From the NCBI GenBank assembly GCA_022495995.1, contig JAFEMH010001292.1:372001-436000 (forward strand): a stretch of 64,000 nt of DNA, written 5' to 3'. The position numbers and the translations under genes are program-made. This DNA is from Adenophora triphylla var. japonica (Eukaryota > Streptophyta > Magnoliopsida > Asterales > Campanulaceae). The notes beneath the pieces were generated by a model that saw only the letters and a list, made by a program, of their open reading frames with translations, did no database searches and was not told where the DNA came from. Of this stretch, positions 33,326 through 45,017 are shown in pieces. The stretch's first letter is position 1, and the number at the start of each line of letters is the position of its first letter.

Positions 33326-34874
33326 CCAAGAATGATCGCAGCTTCGTCACTTTTGTGGGGGCAGGCCAATTAACAATGGCATGAACCTTCCTCATATCCA
33401 TCACCACCATTCCTTGGCTGATCACGTGCCTAAGAAATGTGATTTGGGTCCTGAAAAACTCACACTTCTCTTTCTTGATGTAAAGAGAATGTTCCCGCAG
33501 CTTCTCAAGTACCTGTCTTAAGTGATTTACATGTTCCTCTAGGCTATCACTATACACAACAATATCATCCAAATACACAACAACAAACTTGTCTAGATAG
33601 TCATATAAAACATCGTTCATTAAGTTGCAAAAAGTAGCAGGGGCGTTTGTTAAGAAAAACGGCATTACTAGAAATTCGTAAGAACCATACCGAGTAACGC
33701 ACGCTGTCTTGCCTTCATCTCCCGCTGCAATTCGAACTTGCAAATATCCTGACCTTAGATCAAGCTTTGTAAAGTATTTGGCATGGGATAGACTGTCAAA
33801 CAGTTCAACCACGTTCGGGACTGGATACTTATTCTTTATTGTCACCTTATTGAGTGCCCGATAATCAACACAAAATCTCAAAGTACCATCCGCCTTCTTT
33901 TGAAATAGAACCGGCGCACCATAAGGAGCTTTCGAGGGGCACAGCTGCCCCGATTCAAGCAACCCATCTAGTTGTTTCCTCAACTCCGCAAGCTCGGCTG
34001 GGCCCATTTTGTAAGGAGCAAGAGTCGGTGGTCTCGTCCCTGGTTCCAACTCGATCTTGTGGTCAATAGCACGCCTTGGTGGCAAGCGTTTCGGCAACTC
34101 CGGGGGCATCATGTCCTCAAACTCTTCAAGGACTGCACCAACGTCATTCGACACTTCAACAAATTCTTCTTTCTTCATCTCGATAAGGACAACAACAAAT
34201 GTTTCTTCCCCACGCTTTAGTCCAGATTCAATCTGCAAGGCCGACAAAGTTCCGCTTCCTGCACCACCATCCTTTACCTGCTTCGAAGAAATAGCCTTCA
34301 CAAAACACGGTTCGCCTTCATCAGCAATCAACAAACCGCCTAGATGGGGCATGATTAAACACTTGATTTTGGCCAGAAAGTCGATGCCCAAAATCATGTC
34401 AAAATCATCCAGTTTCATCGCCATCAGATTGCACTCTCCATGCCACGGCCCAATAGACACTTTCACACAAGCCATGCCCCCGACTTGTTGAGTGCCTGAA
34501 TTCACCGCCTTAATCCGAATGCTGCTAGGAGATAGTTTAATTCCCAGCAACTTGACATTCTTTTCTGCAACAAAAGAGTTAGTAGCACCAGTATCTACTA
34601 ACGCTAATACATCATGTCCTTTTACAAATACTTTTACATACATCAGTCCATGAGTTTGGACCATTTTCTCTGTTTGCAAAGCATTCAACAAGCGAATGGG
34701 ATTGACCCGCTTTGGTTCATCCCTTTTCGCTTCACTCTCTTCAGTTTCGATGATCGCATTCAACTTTTCCCTCCTTGGACATTCTTTAATAAAGTGGGGA
34801 CCGTTACAAATGAAACACGTCTTAGACTTCTTCCCGCCGCCCCTCGTTTCTGGAATGGCTAGAAATTTCACCAT
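33267..34874 (-). pseudogene. element C zinc finger, protease and reverse transcriptase
   Basis: The N-terminal zinc finger reads CFICNGPHFIKECP. The aspartic protease signature is LALVDTGATNSFV with ILGIDFL further on. RT motifs are PYKMGPAELAELRKQL, FCVDYRALNKVTIKNKYPVP, YFTKLDLRSGYLQVRI and the catalytic YLDDIVVYSDS. MPFFLTNAPATF has Phe where Gly is normal (MPFGLTNAPATF). The frame fails at about 33290 near the thumb, ending out of frame in GSGP. Confidence 0.93.
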
Positions 34875-35042
34875 CTTTCTTTTTCTCGAACTTCTTCTCG
34901 TCTTTCGCAGCGGATTTCCCCTTCACGGTCGAACTCCTATTTTTCCCAGCATCATTTGAAGGCCCCAACTTGTAGTCAACCAAGCCATCTGCAGCAGCAA
35001 TTGCGGCAGATAAGTCTTTAACATTCTGCCTCCTCAATTCAG
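34822..35042 (-). pseudogene. element C gag, C-terminal fragment left of insert A
   Basis: The frame begins directly at the A insertion (35047/35048) with a gag piece (RRQNVKDLSAAIAAADGLVD) and a lysine-rich tail. It continues the frame of the gag fragment at 62194-62664 once A and one CTTGC copy are removed. It is one frame off the zinc finger region that follows. Confidence 0.88.
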
Positions 35043-35232
35043 CTTGCTGTAAGTACCCAAATCTGGCTCATGCCTTCCGGTTAAGTTTCCCGGCAATTCC
35101 GGCAAGTTTTCCGGTAATTCCCCGGACTTTCCTAGAGTTCCGGAACAATTCCGGAACTGTTTCGAATCACCTAAGGGGATAAGAGACTGCTTGGAGCCAA
35201 AGAAGCACGTTTTTATTTCATGAGGAATTCCC

Positions 35233-35467
35233 TTCTAGAAGACTGCCACCTTGCATGTTTCTAGAAGGATCCAGATGTGGCTACTTATGTCGTGCGACAT
35301 AATAGGCCATGAAACCTTCTAGAAACTCGCCACCTTGCATGTTTCTAGAAGGAATCGCATGTGGCTACTTATGTCGTGCGACATAACCGGCCAGAGAGTT
35401 CTAGAACCATGCCACCTTGCATGTTTCTAGAAGGAAAGCGGTTATGGCTTATCATGTCGTGCGACAT
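35233..35467 (+). promoter_or_regulatory. modular enhancer-like repeats in the A LTR
   Basis: TTCTAGAA occurs at 35233, 35259, 35317, 35343, 35399 and 35425. ATGTCGTGCGACAT occurs at 35287, 35371 and 35454. Each module reads CACCTTGCATGTTTCTAGAAGG, about 20-25 bp of spacer, then the palindrome. TTCnnGAA dyads are the core of plant heat-shock elements. The TATA box follows 24 bp after the last palindrome. Confidence 0.65.
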
Positions 35468-35490
35468 AACAAGCACATGCGCAGACGACT

Positions 35491-35498
35491 TATAAATA
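35491..35498 (+). promoter_or_regulatory. TATA box of the A 5' LTR
   Basis: TATAAATA is followed by GAGGCCTTCACC. The same arrangement is present at 60530 in the 3' LTR. Confidence 0.7.
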
Positions 35499-37158
35499 GA
35501 GGCCTTCACCTCTCATTTTACACACACCTCTTCCACCCTCAGTCACCCTTTATAGGGAATACGCCCAGAAGCCTTCTCTTTCCTCACATACCCCCCAAAT
35601 CACCCCAATCCTCTCAAATCAATTCTACACACACTTCCTACACACACACACTTCATACACACACCAAGAACCAAGGATTCTCAAGAAACGAAGGCTCAAT
35701 CCCATCCCAGAAGTTCTTTGTTTTGAAGGCCCCTATATCTAACTTGATATAGAGGGTCGTGGTCTTCAAGGGTAACGATTTTCTACCCATTTCCTTTCCT
35801 TATCTTCATTATACATGGAATCTCTATGCTAAATGCTTTAATAATGTGATATTCTGAATAAAGTTGCATGCTTTAGCTTCATATTTCATAGATCCACATC
35901 TGATTTCATTACATTTCCTATAAAAGCCCCGGTTTGGCTTGGTTTTGCATGAACACTCAAGATGAGTGTGGATCCCTCGTATCCACACCCTCTTGAAGTG
36001 TTCATTATTGATAAACATGCTCCCTGAGATTTGTTTGTGAAGTAACTTGACCATTTTGGTGCCTTGTTACCTCTGCAAATCTCGGTTAAGCCTCTGCAAA
36101 ATGGCTAGTTATGTCACGCGACATGGCGGCCTATGTCACGCGACATAAGTAGCCGGTTTTGAAGCTTCACAGGTTTCAAGGCATGTCGATGTTAACCCCC
36201 ATAATGCTAATACCTGATGTTTAGATAATATCTATGTACATAATATGTCATCTTTTCATTAAAATACCATTCTCATACATAAAGGTGCATCCTTTGCACC
36301 AAAATCCCATTTTTCATGCATTAAAATCATTCCTTTTCCATTTAAAATCCCTTTTCACATTAAAGATGCACTCTTTGCACAAAGATCATTTCTTTACATA
36401 AAAAGCATCCATTTGCAATCAAATGCATCATTTTCAAACCAAAAATGCCATCTTTTCACTAAAGCATCATTTTTACATGCATTCCCCCATGTCCCCATTA
36501 GCAACCTTGGAACGGACCGGTGTAAAAGTTCTCATCTTTGCATCGTTCCTTCCATTAAAGGTTCACGACTTCTTTAGAAAGGGACAACCTTGAACCCTAT
36601 ATCTCCAATTATCGCTTAAGAAAGAGTATGAAGCCTCTATATGAGCTCGACCGTCTTAAAGCGTAGGATTGATGGGCTAAGGATCCTCCTTTTCTAAATA
36701 ACCTCATCTTTGACTATAAAAGAGACATTCTCTCGATCACGCAAGTCCCGAGGGTCCCGAGGTTAAAAATGCGATGATCACAAGTCAAAGATGAGGACGG
36801 GATCATAATCCCGAATACATAAAATCCAAGAAATCCATAGCGACAACCAATAAATGGTTTGTACGTCCGGAAGACAACTTGGGACATTCCCTCCTTATTT
36901 TCAAACACATGCACACAAGAAAGCACGCAAGCAAGCACGATTAATGAAATCATGGGAGACTTGCTCCGGCAAGGCACCTTGGGTGAACGCCAAACGTTCT
37001 TCCCAAGGGGTAACTTAACCTCCGAACCCATAAAACCTTTTTTTCAAAGTTTTGAGGTAATCAAAATGGCGTGGCGACTCCGTTTTTCAAATAACTCGGA
37101 TGTCTTCAAACTCGCGTGAATCCAACAAAACAAAATTTTGGGCACCACATTCACAGTT

Positions 37159-37175
37159 TGGCGACTCCGCTGGGA
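37159..37175 (+). promoter_or_regulatory. primer binding site of element A
   Basis: TGGCGACTCCGCTGGGA starts three bases after the LTR end (GTT spacer). This PBS type is known from Ogre-like elements, where a tRNA-Arg primer has been proposed. Confidence 0.8.
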
Positions 37176-39345
37176 ACATCCCAAAGGAGAAAAGCTTCTA
37201 TTTTCAAAACAAACTAAAATCGATACTCAGTATATAGGTGGAAACCACTTACCCTTCCTGTACACTCCCTGACGTGGGAGTTGGGATAACCGGTGGTTTA
37301 ACAATCCACGTACCAGTATCCCTTTTCGAAAAACAATTTTGAAAAAAAAATAAAAGAAAGCTTTTCCCTTTGAGCTGGTTAGACTCCCATCGCCGATTTC
37401 ATTAATCGTGCTTGCTTTCTTTACCATGCATTGCATCATTTGCATCTTGGAATTTGTGCATACTTTGAAACGGGAAATAACCCGAAAAATAGCAAAAGGA
37501 GTGGAACCTGGAAAATTGATCCATGCAGTCGTACGGCTCAATCCTCATTGGATTCTGACTGGGCGACCTCAGTGGCAATTCCACCAGGAAAAAATCATGG
37601 TTAATCCGCGGTCCTAGCGGCTTGGGGCTACTCGGCTTCATGGCGGCCAGGGCTCCCGAGAAAATTTACGTGCTTATGTGTTGCATTTTTCCCCGTCCCG
37701 AAAATCATTCCTTTAAAACACATTTATGAAAATCTCTGTTTTAACTAAAAAAGGAACATTTTTAGGAGACCGCACACTACGCGCACTTGATATATCCTGT
37801 ACACTTTTGCACGCACGTCCTTCAAACCCGAGGAGTGGTTCCAGTGCCGATCACGGACGGCCTTACGATGCTCCGGGCGCGCACGGAATCATCCCAACCT
37901 CCCCATGGCGGCCCGGTGTCGACCAATGCACGATCCATGTCACACGTTTCAAAAAACCGTGACTTTTGGTTGGTTTTTGGTCTAGTCCGTGTCATATAGC
38001 CTGGGCCATTGCATACCCACGTAAAGGTCAAGCCTTAGCTCATAATCGGAAGCCAAGATTTTCGCTCAAGCGAAATTCCCGCCGAAAATTCCGACAAGGA
38101 AAAATCGGTGGGATCTTGACTCCGACATTGACTATTGACCTTGACCCGCACGGAATGCGTAAGAGTCAAGACCAAGTCTTTTCCAAAAATCAAAAGATCT
38201 TTCGCTCAAGCGAAGCTCTGCCAAAATTCCGACAAGGAAAAATTGGCAAGATCTTGACCGGCATTGACTTCGATTCTGACTCACGCACCGTGTATGCAAC
38301 GAAGTTCAATGTGACACTGTGTCATCCGGCTTTTTACCGCCCAACCCATGCCTATTATTCTCTCGGACATTACCGAAGGTCAGAAACCGTCATTCGCTCA
38401 AGCGAAACTCGCTAAAGATCCGTCAAGGCGTAGAGACGAGACTTTCCGGTATTGCCTTGACTATAATCCGCATCGCTCGTGCGTTGAAAGGTCCTATGAC
38501 CCGCTAGACCCGATAGGAGCGTTCTTTACTCTCTGGTCGGTGGGATCTCGCGTGCCCTATGTGACCTCGCCCGGGCCGGCCCACCCCGGGAGGTCAAAAT
38601 ACGGGTGGAATACGAGGGCTTATAGACGTAGTGACGGAACCCACTGATCCAGGATCTAGAGTAGTTGCGAAAAAAAGAAGGGCAAACCCCCCTTTTCCAA
38701 CCAAATAGGAATTAATAAAAGACATGATTTTAAGTAAACTTGAACAATTAATGTAATCATAATTGCATTTTCCTATCTCTGATATCCCTAATCGAGACCT
38801 CCTCGATCCGATTTCTGTTTTCTCTCTCTCGACCTTTCATGGTCAAACCCCTAATCGAGACCTCCTCGGTCCGATTTCCGATTTTCCTATCTCGACCTTT
38901 CATGGTCAAATCCTAATCAAGACCTCCTCGGTCCGATTTCCGATTTTCCTATCTAGACCTTTCATGGTCAAATCCTAATCGAGACCTCCTCGGTCCGATT
39001 TCCGATTTTCTATCTCGACCTTTCACGGTCGAATCTCTAATCGAGACCTCCTCGGTCCGATCTCCGAATTTCAATCTTGACCTTTCAAGGTCTCATCTTT
39101 TCCGATCAATTAGGATTAGGAGAAAATGTGTTTTGAGTAAAAAACTTAAGCGATAAGTGCATGTTACTTGAGCCTTTAGCCTAAACACTCACCTCCAAGT
39201 CTAAATCTTACCTACCTTACCTATCCCCGAGCCTAAACCTTGCCTGTCCCTTTCCCGCAGCGAGAAAGAAGTGGGCTAGAATACTGGGTCAGCGGCTTTT
39301 CAGAAAACCTTAGGTTCAGACAGTTCATCAGCTCAGAGAGTCAGA
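37176..39345 (+). other. leader of element A
   Basis: This long leader before gag has no coding domain. It includes three copies of the perfect inverted repeat TTCGCTCAAGCGAA (38058, 38200 and 38393), each followed at some distance by a GACTTCGA- or CTTGAC-rich phrase, and the tandem array at 38765-39110. GAGACCGCACACTACGCGC at about 37768 is shared with the leader of B (46584). Confidence 0.7.
38765..39110 (+). repeat. 61-64 bp tandem repeats in the A leader
   Basis: Five units of TCTCGACCTTTCATGGTCAA, then TAATCGAGACCTCCTCGGTC and CGATTTCCGATTTTC follow each other with small indels. ACCTTTCATGGTC and CGAGACCTCCTCGGTC are themselves imperfect hairpins. Confidence 0.8.
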
Positions 39346-40755
39346 ATGGCAGATTTGACAGAAAACAGTGAGGGTGCAGGAAATCAGATGGTTAGGAAGG
39401 AAGAGTTAGTCCTGGCTTTGGAAAATGCCAATAAGATTCATCAGGAACAGCAAGCCATGCTTATTGACGCACTCCGTCGTCATGGAGTTCAAGTAACAGT
39501 TGAGTCCAACGGTTCTCTGGTAGTGGTCGAAGATGAGACTCCAGAAGTAGCCATCCAAGACCCCCCTGCCTATAACCAATACCTTCCTCCATCCTCATAC
39601 GATCCCTTATCCAGGATTACCCCTCTTCAGTCCTTTCCAACATCCCAGCTCATCCGGGCCCCATTACCCTCAGCTCCTCAGAACGGATTGGGCTTTACCC
39701 CACCTGTCTCTCATTTTCAGCAATACACCGCGCTTATGCTCCAACCTCGCATAATCAATGTGAGTGATGTGGCTATGTTCAAGCCCTTACACCCACTGAG
39801 TGCGATCATGAGTTGCCAAAGGATGATTCAAGTCTCCATTTGTCACCTACGGGCTTAATGAATTTAGCCGTCAGTTTGCTACTGTGTTTCCCTCCGCCGA
39901 TAAAAGTCCTATTGCGATTTCCAATAACTCGAGAGTCCCCGTTGACCCCCATGTGGCAATATTGATGGAACAAGTGAAACAAATGCAAGAGAAGTTTGAC
40001 TTCATGATGAGTATCAATACTCCCTTGACCCCAGACGTCGAACCAAGCAAGGAAATGACTCCACCAAACATGACCCAATGCCACCGACCAAACAAAGAAC
40101 CGTACCCATATCGGCACCAGTTCCTCACAAAGGAAAGAGTGTCGTAGCCTCCTTCACCAATCCAACAATGGAACCAACTGGACAATGGAACTCCGAGTCT
40201 TGAGAACAACAATGTCTCCCGAAAACTCCGCAATACGGATATGCCTTTAAGCAAGATTCTGGAAGAACTGATAAAAGAAAAGCTGATAAAGCCACTGGAG
40301 AATTGGAAGCCCAGGAACCCCAGTATTCGGTTGGATGAGTCCAAGCATTGCCTTTTCCATCAACACCATGGGCACAACACTGATGATTGCACCTATTTGA
40401 GGCATGAGATCCGTGGTTGATAGAAAATGGGAAGCTCAAGAACCTCCATGGACCAAAAACAGAAAACTATGGTAAGAGGTCGATTCAGGATGTACAAGGT
40501 CAGAAACGTCAGTCTGATGATTTCGGGATGCCCATGAGCAAAGTTTTCGATGATTTGGTGAAACGAGGCCTTCTCACACCTCTCGAGAATTATAAGCCAA
40601 GAAACCCCAGTAGAGTTGACAGGACCAAGTTCTGCGAGTACCACAAGCATTTTGGGCATGTGACGGACAAGTGTGCTGGATCTCGAAGAAAGAAATTCGG
40701 TGGCCGATCTACGAAGGAAAGCTCAAGTTACAGCGGTCCAACCCGCGAAGAGTAG
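39346..40755 (+). pseudogene. element A reduced gag with two zinc-finger cassettes
   Basis: The ATG at 39346 opens a 170-codon frame (MADLTENSEG, then NGSLVVVEDETPEVAIQDPP) that resembles the N-terminus of the B gag. It ends at 39858. A second frame (39870-40147) holds a helical piece (PHVAILMEQVKQMQEKFDF). Then two related cassettes follow: MPLSKILEELIKEKLIKPL with CLFHQHHGHNTDDC (40240-40410), and MPMSKVFDDLVKRGLLTPL with CEYHKHFGHVTDKC (40525-40675). The Gag core present in B at 48591 is missing. Several frameshifts and stops make it non-functional. Duplication of the cassette is unusual, since B has one. Confidence 0.7.
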
Positions 40756-43229
40756 CTAGACTAGGGTCTACCTATCCTTAAGTATAAAAAAAAAAAAAAG
40801 AAGAAAAAAAATAGTCTCTCAGTCAACCTTCGTAGGTTCTAGTACTTTTCTCTTTCAATCAAGTCCTCCACGGACATTGTATTTAATCTTCAATTTTCTA
40901 TAAAAGAGTCTTCTTCTTTTCTTGCTAGACTTAAGACATTATTTGCACACCTACATTACATTTAATGAAATGGTTTTATTTTATATGATCACTTGCATTG
41001 CTCAACAAATAATCTCTCGAAATAATTAACATTCTGATTAATCGGTGTGAGAAAGTCAACTAATGCCATCAAGCCATACACTTTCCTCACCCCGCAAAAG
41101 GCCTTCATCAAAGTCATACACTTTCCCAAACCATGTCCTCCCCATCACCTTGACCAAGTCAACGGCGGCATCATCAAGGGGACAAAGAAAGGCCACTCGG
41201 CTTCAAAAGATTGACCCGTGTCGGCAACAACCTAGGAGCTTGGTTTAGACCTCAAGGGTATCAAGAATGTTCTGCGGGGGCTCGCCTTGGTCCTCATGTG
41301 CTTGAGAAAATTAAAAAAAAATGTAGTGCAAAAAGAGTAATACCCGGCTAAATTTGAATATCCCAAAAAAGGGCAGTCTAGGCAAAAAACAGGGTTGCAC
41401 ATATATAAAAAAAAGGGAAAAGGAAAAATCTTAGTGCAAAAGAGTAATACCCAGCTAGACTGAAAATCCCAAAAGGCAGTCTAGGCAAAAAACAGGGTTG
41501 CACATAAAAATAAAAGAAAATGAGGCCAAGGACCCAGTGTCACCAATCAAAAGCTTGACGGACGAGGCAAGACCAAAGCTCGTAAAATAAAAGTTGTCGA
41601 TAACAATGGGACGGTCGAAGCAAAGACGAAGCATTTAGGCACGTGCAAATCCTTTCTCCCCCAATGAAAGAGGAAGCAATCAGAAGCAGCCGTCCAAGAA
41701 TGACTTGGTCAAATAATCATCCCGAGGCCCAAGCCTCACCATCCAATCTTTTCATCCGAGCCTTTTCACTAAAAGGAACCACAAATCCCATTTCCCAAAG
41801 CCAAACACAGTCCGGCCAAGGCCGAACTACGGCGACTGAGCTCCTCACAATGAGGGGAACGTAGGCAACCAGCAATAGTCCGGTCATAAGCATATTCAAA
41901 TTCCAGAAAATTCGGTCTCATCAATGACCTCTCTCCCATAGACACAGTCAAAACCCAGAAAACCCGGTCTCATCAATGACCTCCCTATACACAAACCTTT
42001 CTTTCACACCGGCCAATCTTGATCCGCATGGCATTTGGTTGACTTTCTCCTCATGACTAATAAGAATGTTTTTTCATATCGAGATTAGTGGTTGAATAAC
42101 CCGAACATCAATAAAGGGTTTTAAGCAATCTTGTGATCATTGTAAATAAAACAAGTTTTCAGATGTCTTGACAAGTCTTCTCTTTCTACATCTTAGGAAA
42201 AATAGTGCTAAACACCGATTTTACGTCGGCCAGGGCTTCCATACACTTTTACCAACCTTTCTACGCTTATACTCTCTCAAAAGAGTCAGACCCAAAGCGA
42301 GCTTTTGTGCCTACATCGAATAAGGCCATCAAAATAACACAAGATCGGGATCTATTCCCACCTTTCGAAAAATATGCCCCTGCATGTATAAATTTCTAAG
42401 AATATTGTCTTTCACATTTCCTTTAGGTTGACTGATCGACTAAGGAAAATAAAAAAAAATAATAAAAAAAAGAGAGAGAGAGAAGGATAGGTTTTCCCTC
42501 TTCTGCCACAATTCGCATTAGGGCTGCCTCGAAAACTCTGTCAAAGCATTCCTTTAAACTGGGGCTTCTTTAGCCATTTTCGGGGTTCGCGTCGGGTTCT
42601 TCACTAGGTCCCTGTAGATGGGTTCAGTTTTGTTCAGATCAACCTCAGGATCACTTCCGCAGTACCAGTCATATTGGGATTTTCGCTAGGTCACCAGACT
42701 GGGGCTTCGCCAAGTCACTTCGCCTACTCAGTTCATTCAACCGGGGCTTTGCCAAATGAAAGGATCTTTCCTTGCTTTAGTAAGATATTGGGGCTTTGCA
42801 GAAAGTTTTTCCTCAGACCGGGGCTCCGATAAGTCACATCCATCCCTAGAAGAGAGGTTTGGTCCCTTCAACATCTCGCTTTGGTTATAAAAGCCTGTCG
42901 GCATCGCCTTGGCGCCGTAGTTTAAGAAAAGGACCTTAATCAAGACCCGAGGTTTAAACCCAGTCTCAGCCCAAGGAGGAATTCTAGTCCACGTTGACAA
43001 CATCTCAGCAACAACAGCAGTTCAGTCCGCACCCAAGGGATACGACCCCACCTGCTTGAAACCCGTCTTAAACAATTCCCAAATACATTACATATGTACA
43101 TCCAGACCCAGTCCCTACCATGTTTCCAAGAGAAAAATCATCCCTAGGCTCAAGTAACGTGCCAATTGCTAATGATAACGTTTTCTCCCAAAAGCGCCTT
43201 CGTTACTTCCGTTATAACGAGATAACGCC
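40756..43229 (+). other. non-coding spacer after gag in element A
   Basis: No pol domain is seen. The region parallels B 49620-51560: both share CGTAGGTTCTAG, TCTTTCTTTTCTTGCTAGAC, TTTAATGAAATGGTTTT and GGTGTGAGAAAGTCAA. Two copies of a 100-bp block with GGCAGTCTAGGCAAAAAACA occur at 41320-41410 and 41425-41510. A hairpin CTACG...CGTAG lies at 41827-41864. Confidence 0.65.
41320..41510 (+). repeat. tandem duplication in the A spacer
   Basis: AGTGCAAAAAGAGTAATACC, ATCCCAAAA, GGCAGTCTAGGCAAAAAACA and GGGTTGCACAT appear twice in the same order about 100 bp apart. Confidence 0.75.
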
Positions 43230-43510
43230 AGGCGACAGTTTCCTAATTGTCAAAACGTCGAAAATCCTAGACATCGTTCCTAACTGTCTAGGTAAAGCTC
43301 GAACTACGATCAAGGCTTGATTCCTCCGGGATACGTAGGTAGCCTTTCATAAAGGTTCAGCCATCCGACCACATTGGTCACCTTTTCCCTTCTCCATTCT
43401 CCAATGGTGCGTAAGCTTTTCATAAAAGTCCAATTTTATGACCATATGGGTCACCCCTTTTGATTTGGAACATTCCTATGAAGGATTGGTTGTTTGACCT
43501 CCTAGGTCAC
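43230..43510 (+). repeat. hairpin-rich block, upstream copy in element A
   Basis: From ATTGTCAAAACGTCG through CATCGTTCCTAACTGTCTAG to GGTCACCCC this block is homologous to 59590-59860 on the same strand. It holds CTACG-ATCAAG-G-CTTGAT-...-CGTAG (43304-43338), CCTTTCATAAAGG, GACCACATTGGTC, TGACCATATGGGTCA and TGACCTCCTAGGTCA, each able to fold as a short hairpin. The two copies flank the antisense PMD gene. Confidence 0.75.
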
Positions 43511-44083
43511 CCCGTTTCCATCCTTATAGGAAGGGACCAAATATCTCTTTGCCATTGTCCCAAGGAGGCCAGGTAGGTGATCTCTTTGATCCCCCAATTC
43601 CAACTGTGTTGCGGTTCCATTCCAGTTCCTAAAGGCAATGAAAAGCACGGTTCGGGCTTATTAAGTCGCGCGACATAACAAGCCATGTCGTGCGACATAA
43701 CAAGCCACATCGGACATCGGACATCGGCACTTCTCGTTCTCCCTGTGGCAATCCCCGACATGTCAAAAGCTGCAAATACCATTCATACACTTCTCAGAGA
43801 TGCATAGGGGAGGGTTCATTTACCCCATACACCACCCATTGCATTCATCAAGCCAAAAAAAAAAAATCCATTCAAATCATTCATATTCAAGCCAAATACC
43901 ATACCATTGTCATTTCATAAATGTGTGCAAAAGAGAAAAAGGCTAGCAATGTACATTCAAACCAAAATAGACCAAGTCTAAGAAATGTGCATAAGCAAAA
44001 ATAGCATGTGTCTTCCCCAAAAGGGGTACAATAACAAAAAAAAAAAAGTCATAAATGTCTAGGGGGGAAATAGGGCTACTCTG

Positions 44084-45012
44084 AATCCTCTCCATCACCC
44101 TCTCCATCATCCTCTCCCTCATCTCCATCCTCGTCGTCATCCTCAGCCTCCTCTGGCTCATCGTCGGGATCGTCGAAGGTGCCTCGTAAGCTATGGTCCC
44201 CGTGCGATAGTAGTCGTCAAGCTCCGTGATGACGACGAGTCAAGCTCGTAGTCGTAGCCGTCTCGGCTCCCCATCCTCATCATCATCATCGTCAATCTCA
44301 ATGGGTGCAGTAAAGAGGCACATTTGCGATCTTTGTCCGAGGCGTCGGTCCTCTAGTGCTCCCCTGGTGCCCACGTCATCGGGCGGCTCTTCTTCCTTCT
44401 CGGTTGGCCGGGTGGAGAGATATCAATCGAACCCCGTGGACCGACCGATTCTTCCGTAAACTCATGCCTTTACGGAGCTTGCCAATCATGCCCACGACCG
44501 GTATATGCCCTGGTCATGTGCTGTAAGCTTTGGTGACACATTACAAGCGAGACATAACAAGTGTCAAAATACGGTTTCTTGATAACAAAAAAAAAAAAAA
44601 AAAAGAGATACAAGCAATCCAAAGAGACGTAAGGAGTAATACTTACAGATCTAGAACCTCGCGGGAGCACCAGATGAGGGTGAGTCTGTGACATATCAAT
44701 ATGGGCTCGCCTCATGCGACCGCCACCCTGATAATCAATGAAAGTCGGGGGCAAAGGAGGTCTAGCCACGTAGCCGCCGAAGGCCCCGCGCTATGAGCGC
44801 CATAACCAACCCCCGGTCTCGTGGGATCAAGATGTCTAGCCACGTACAAAGTATAGTCCCCCTCCCGTGTGTAGAGATGTGCTGCCATGCCTACAATCAG
44901 AGCATCTACATTCGCCAACTGGCGAGGCAGCCACATCCTAGCTGGAGGATCATCAGGGATCCGAGCGTGCCTATTCGGCCCATGCTGTCTATACACTCTC
45001 TCTCCTAGATAC
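44084..45012 (-). pseudogene. antisense PMD gene of element A, 3' part
   Basis: Reading leftwards from the B insertion, the frame continues the PMD protein (YLGERVYRQHG, ARIPDDPPARMW, MAAHLYTREGDYTLYVARHL). A frameshift near 44760 is followed by PPLPPTFIDYQGGGRMRRAH and LVLPRGSRS. A GTAAGT donor at 44646-44641 and a TTACAG acceptor at 44521 define a 126-bp intron. The last exon has an acidic tail of Glu/Asp repeats and stops at 44084, with its reading broken in the middle. The 5' part lies at 57022-58508. Confidence 0.72.
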
Positions 45013-45017
45013 AAGGC
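45013..45017. repeat. target site duplication of element B, left copy
   Basis: AAGGC precedes TGTAAGTACCCC and recurs at 57017-57021 directly after ATTTCA. Confidence 0.92.

Larger units (their letters stand above)
35048..37155 (+). repeat. 5' LTR of element A
   Basis: The LTR starts TGTAAGTACCCAAATCTGG and ends ACCACATTCACA. U3 holds three 84-bp modules (35230-35470) with TTCTAGAA and ATGTCGTGCGACAT. The TATA box TATAAATA is at 35491-35498. ATGTCACGCGACAT occurs twice at about 36114 and 36132. The short open frame on the minus strand at 35824-36054 repeats exactly in the 3' LTR but is simply LTR sequence. Confidence 0.93.

Noticed and set aside
35824..36054. 76-codon minus-strand frame repeated exactly at 60864-61094
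   Set aside because: The identity is explained by the two LTRs of element A; there is no independent sign of coding.
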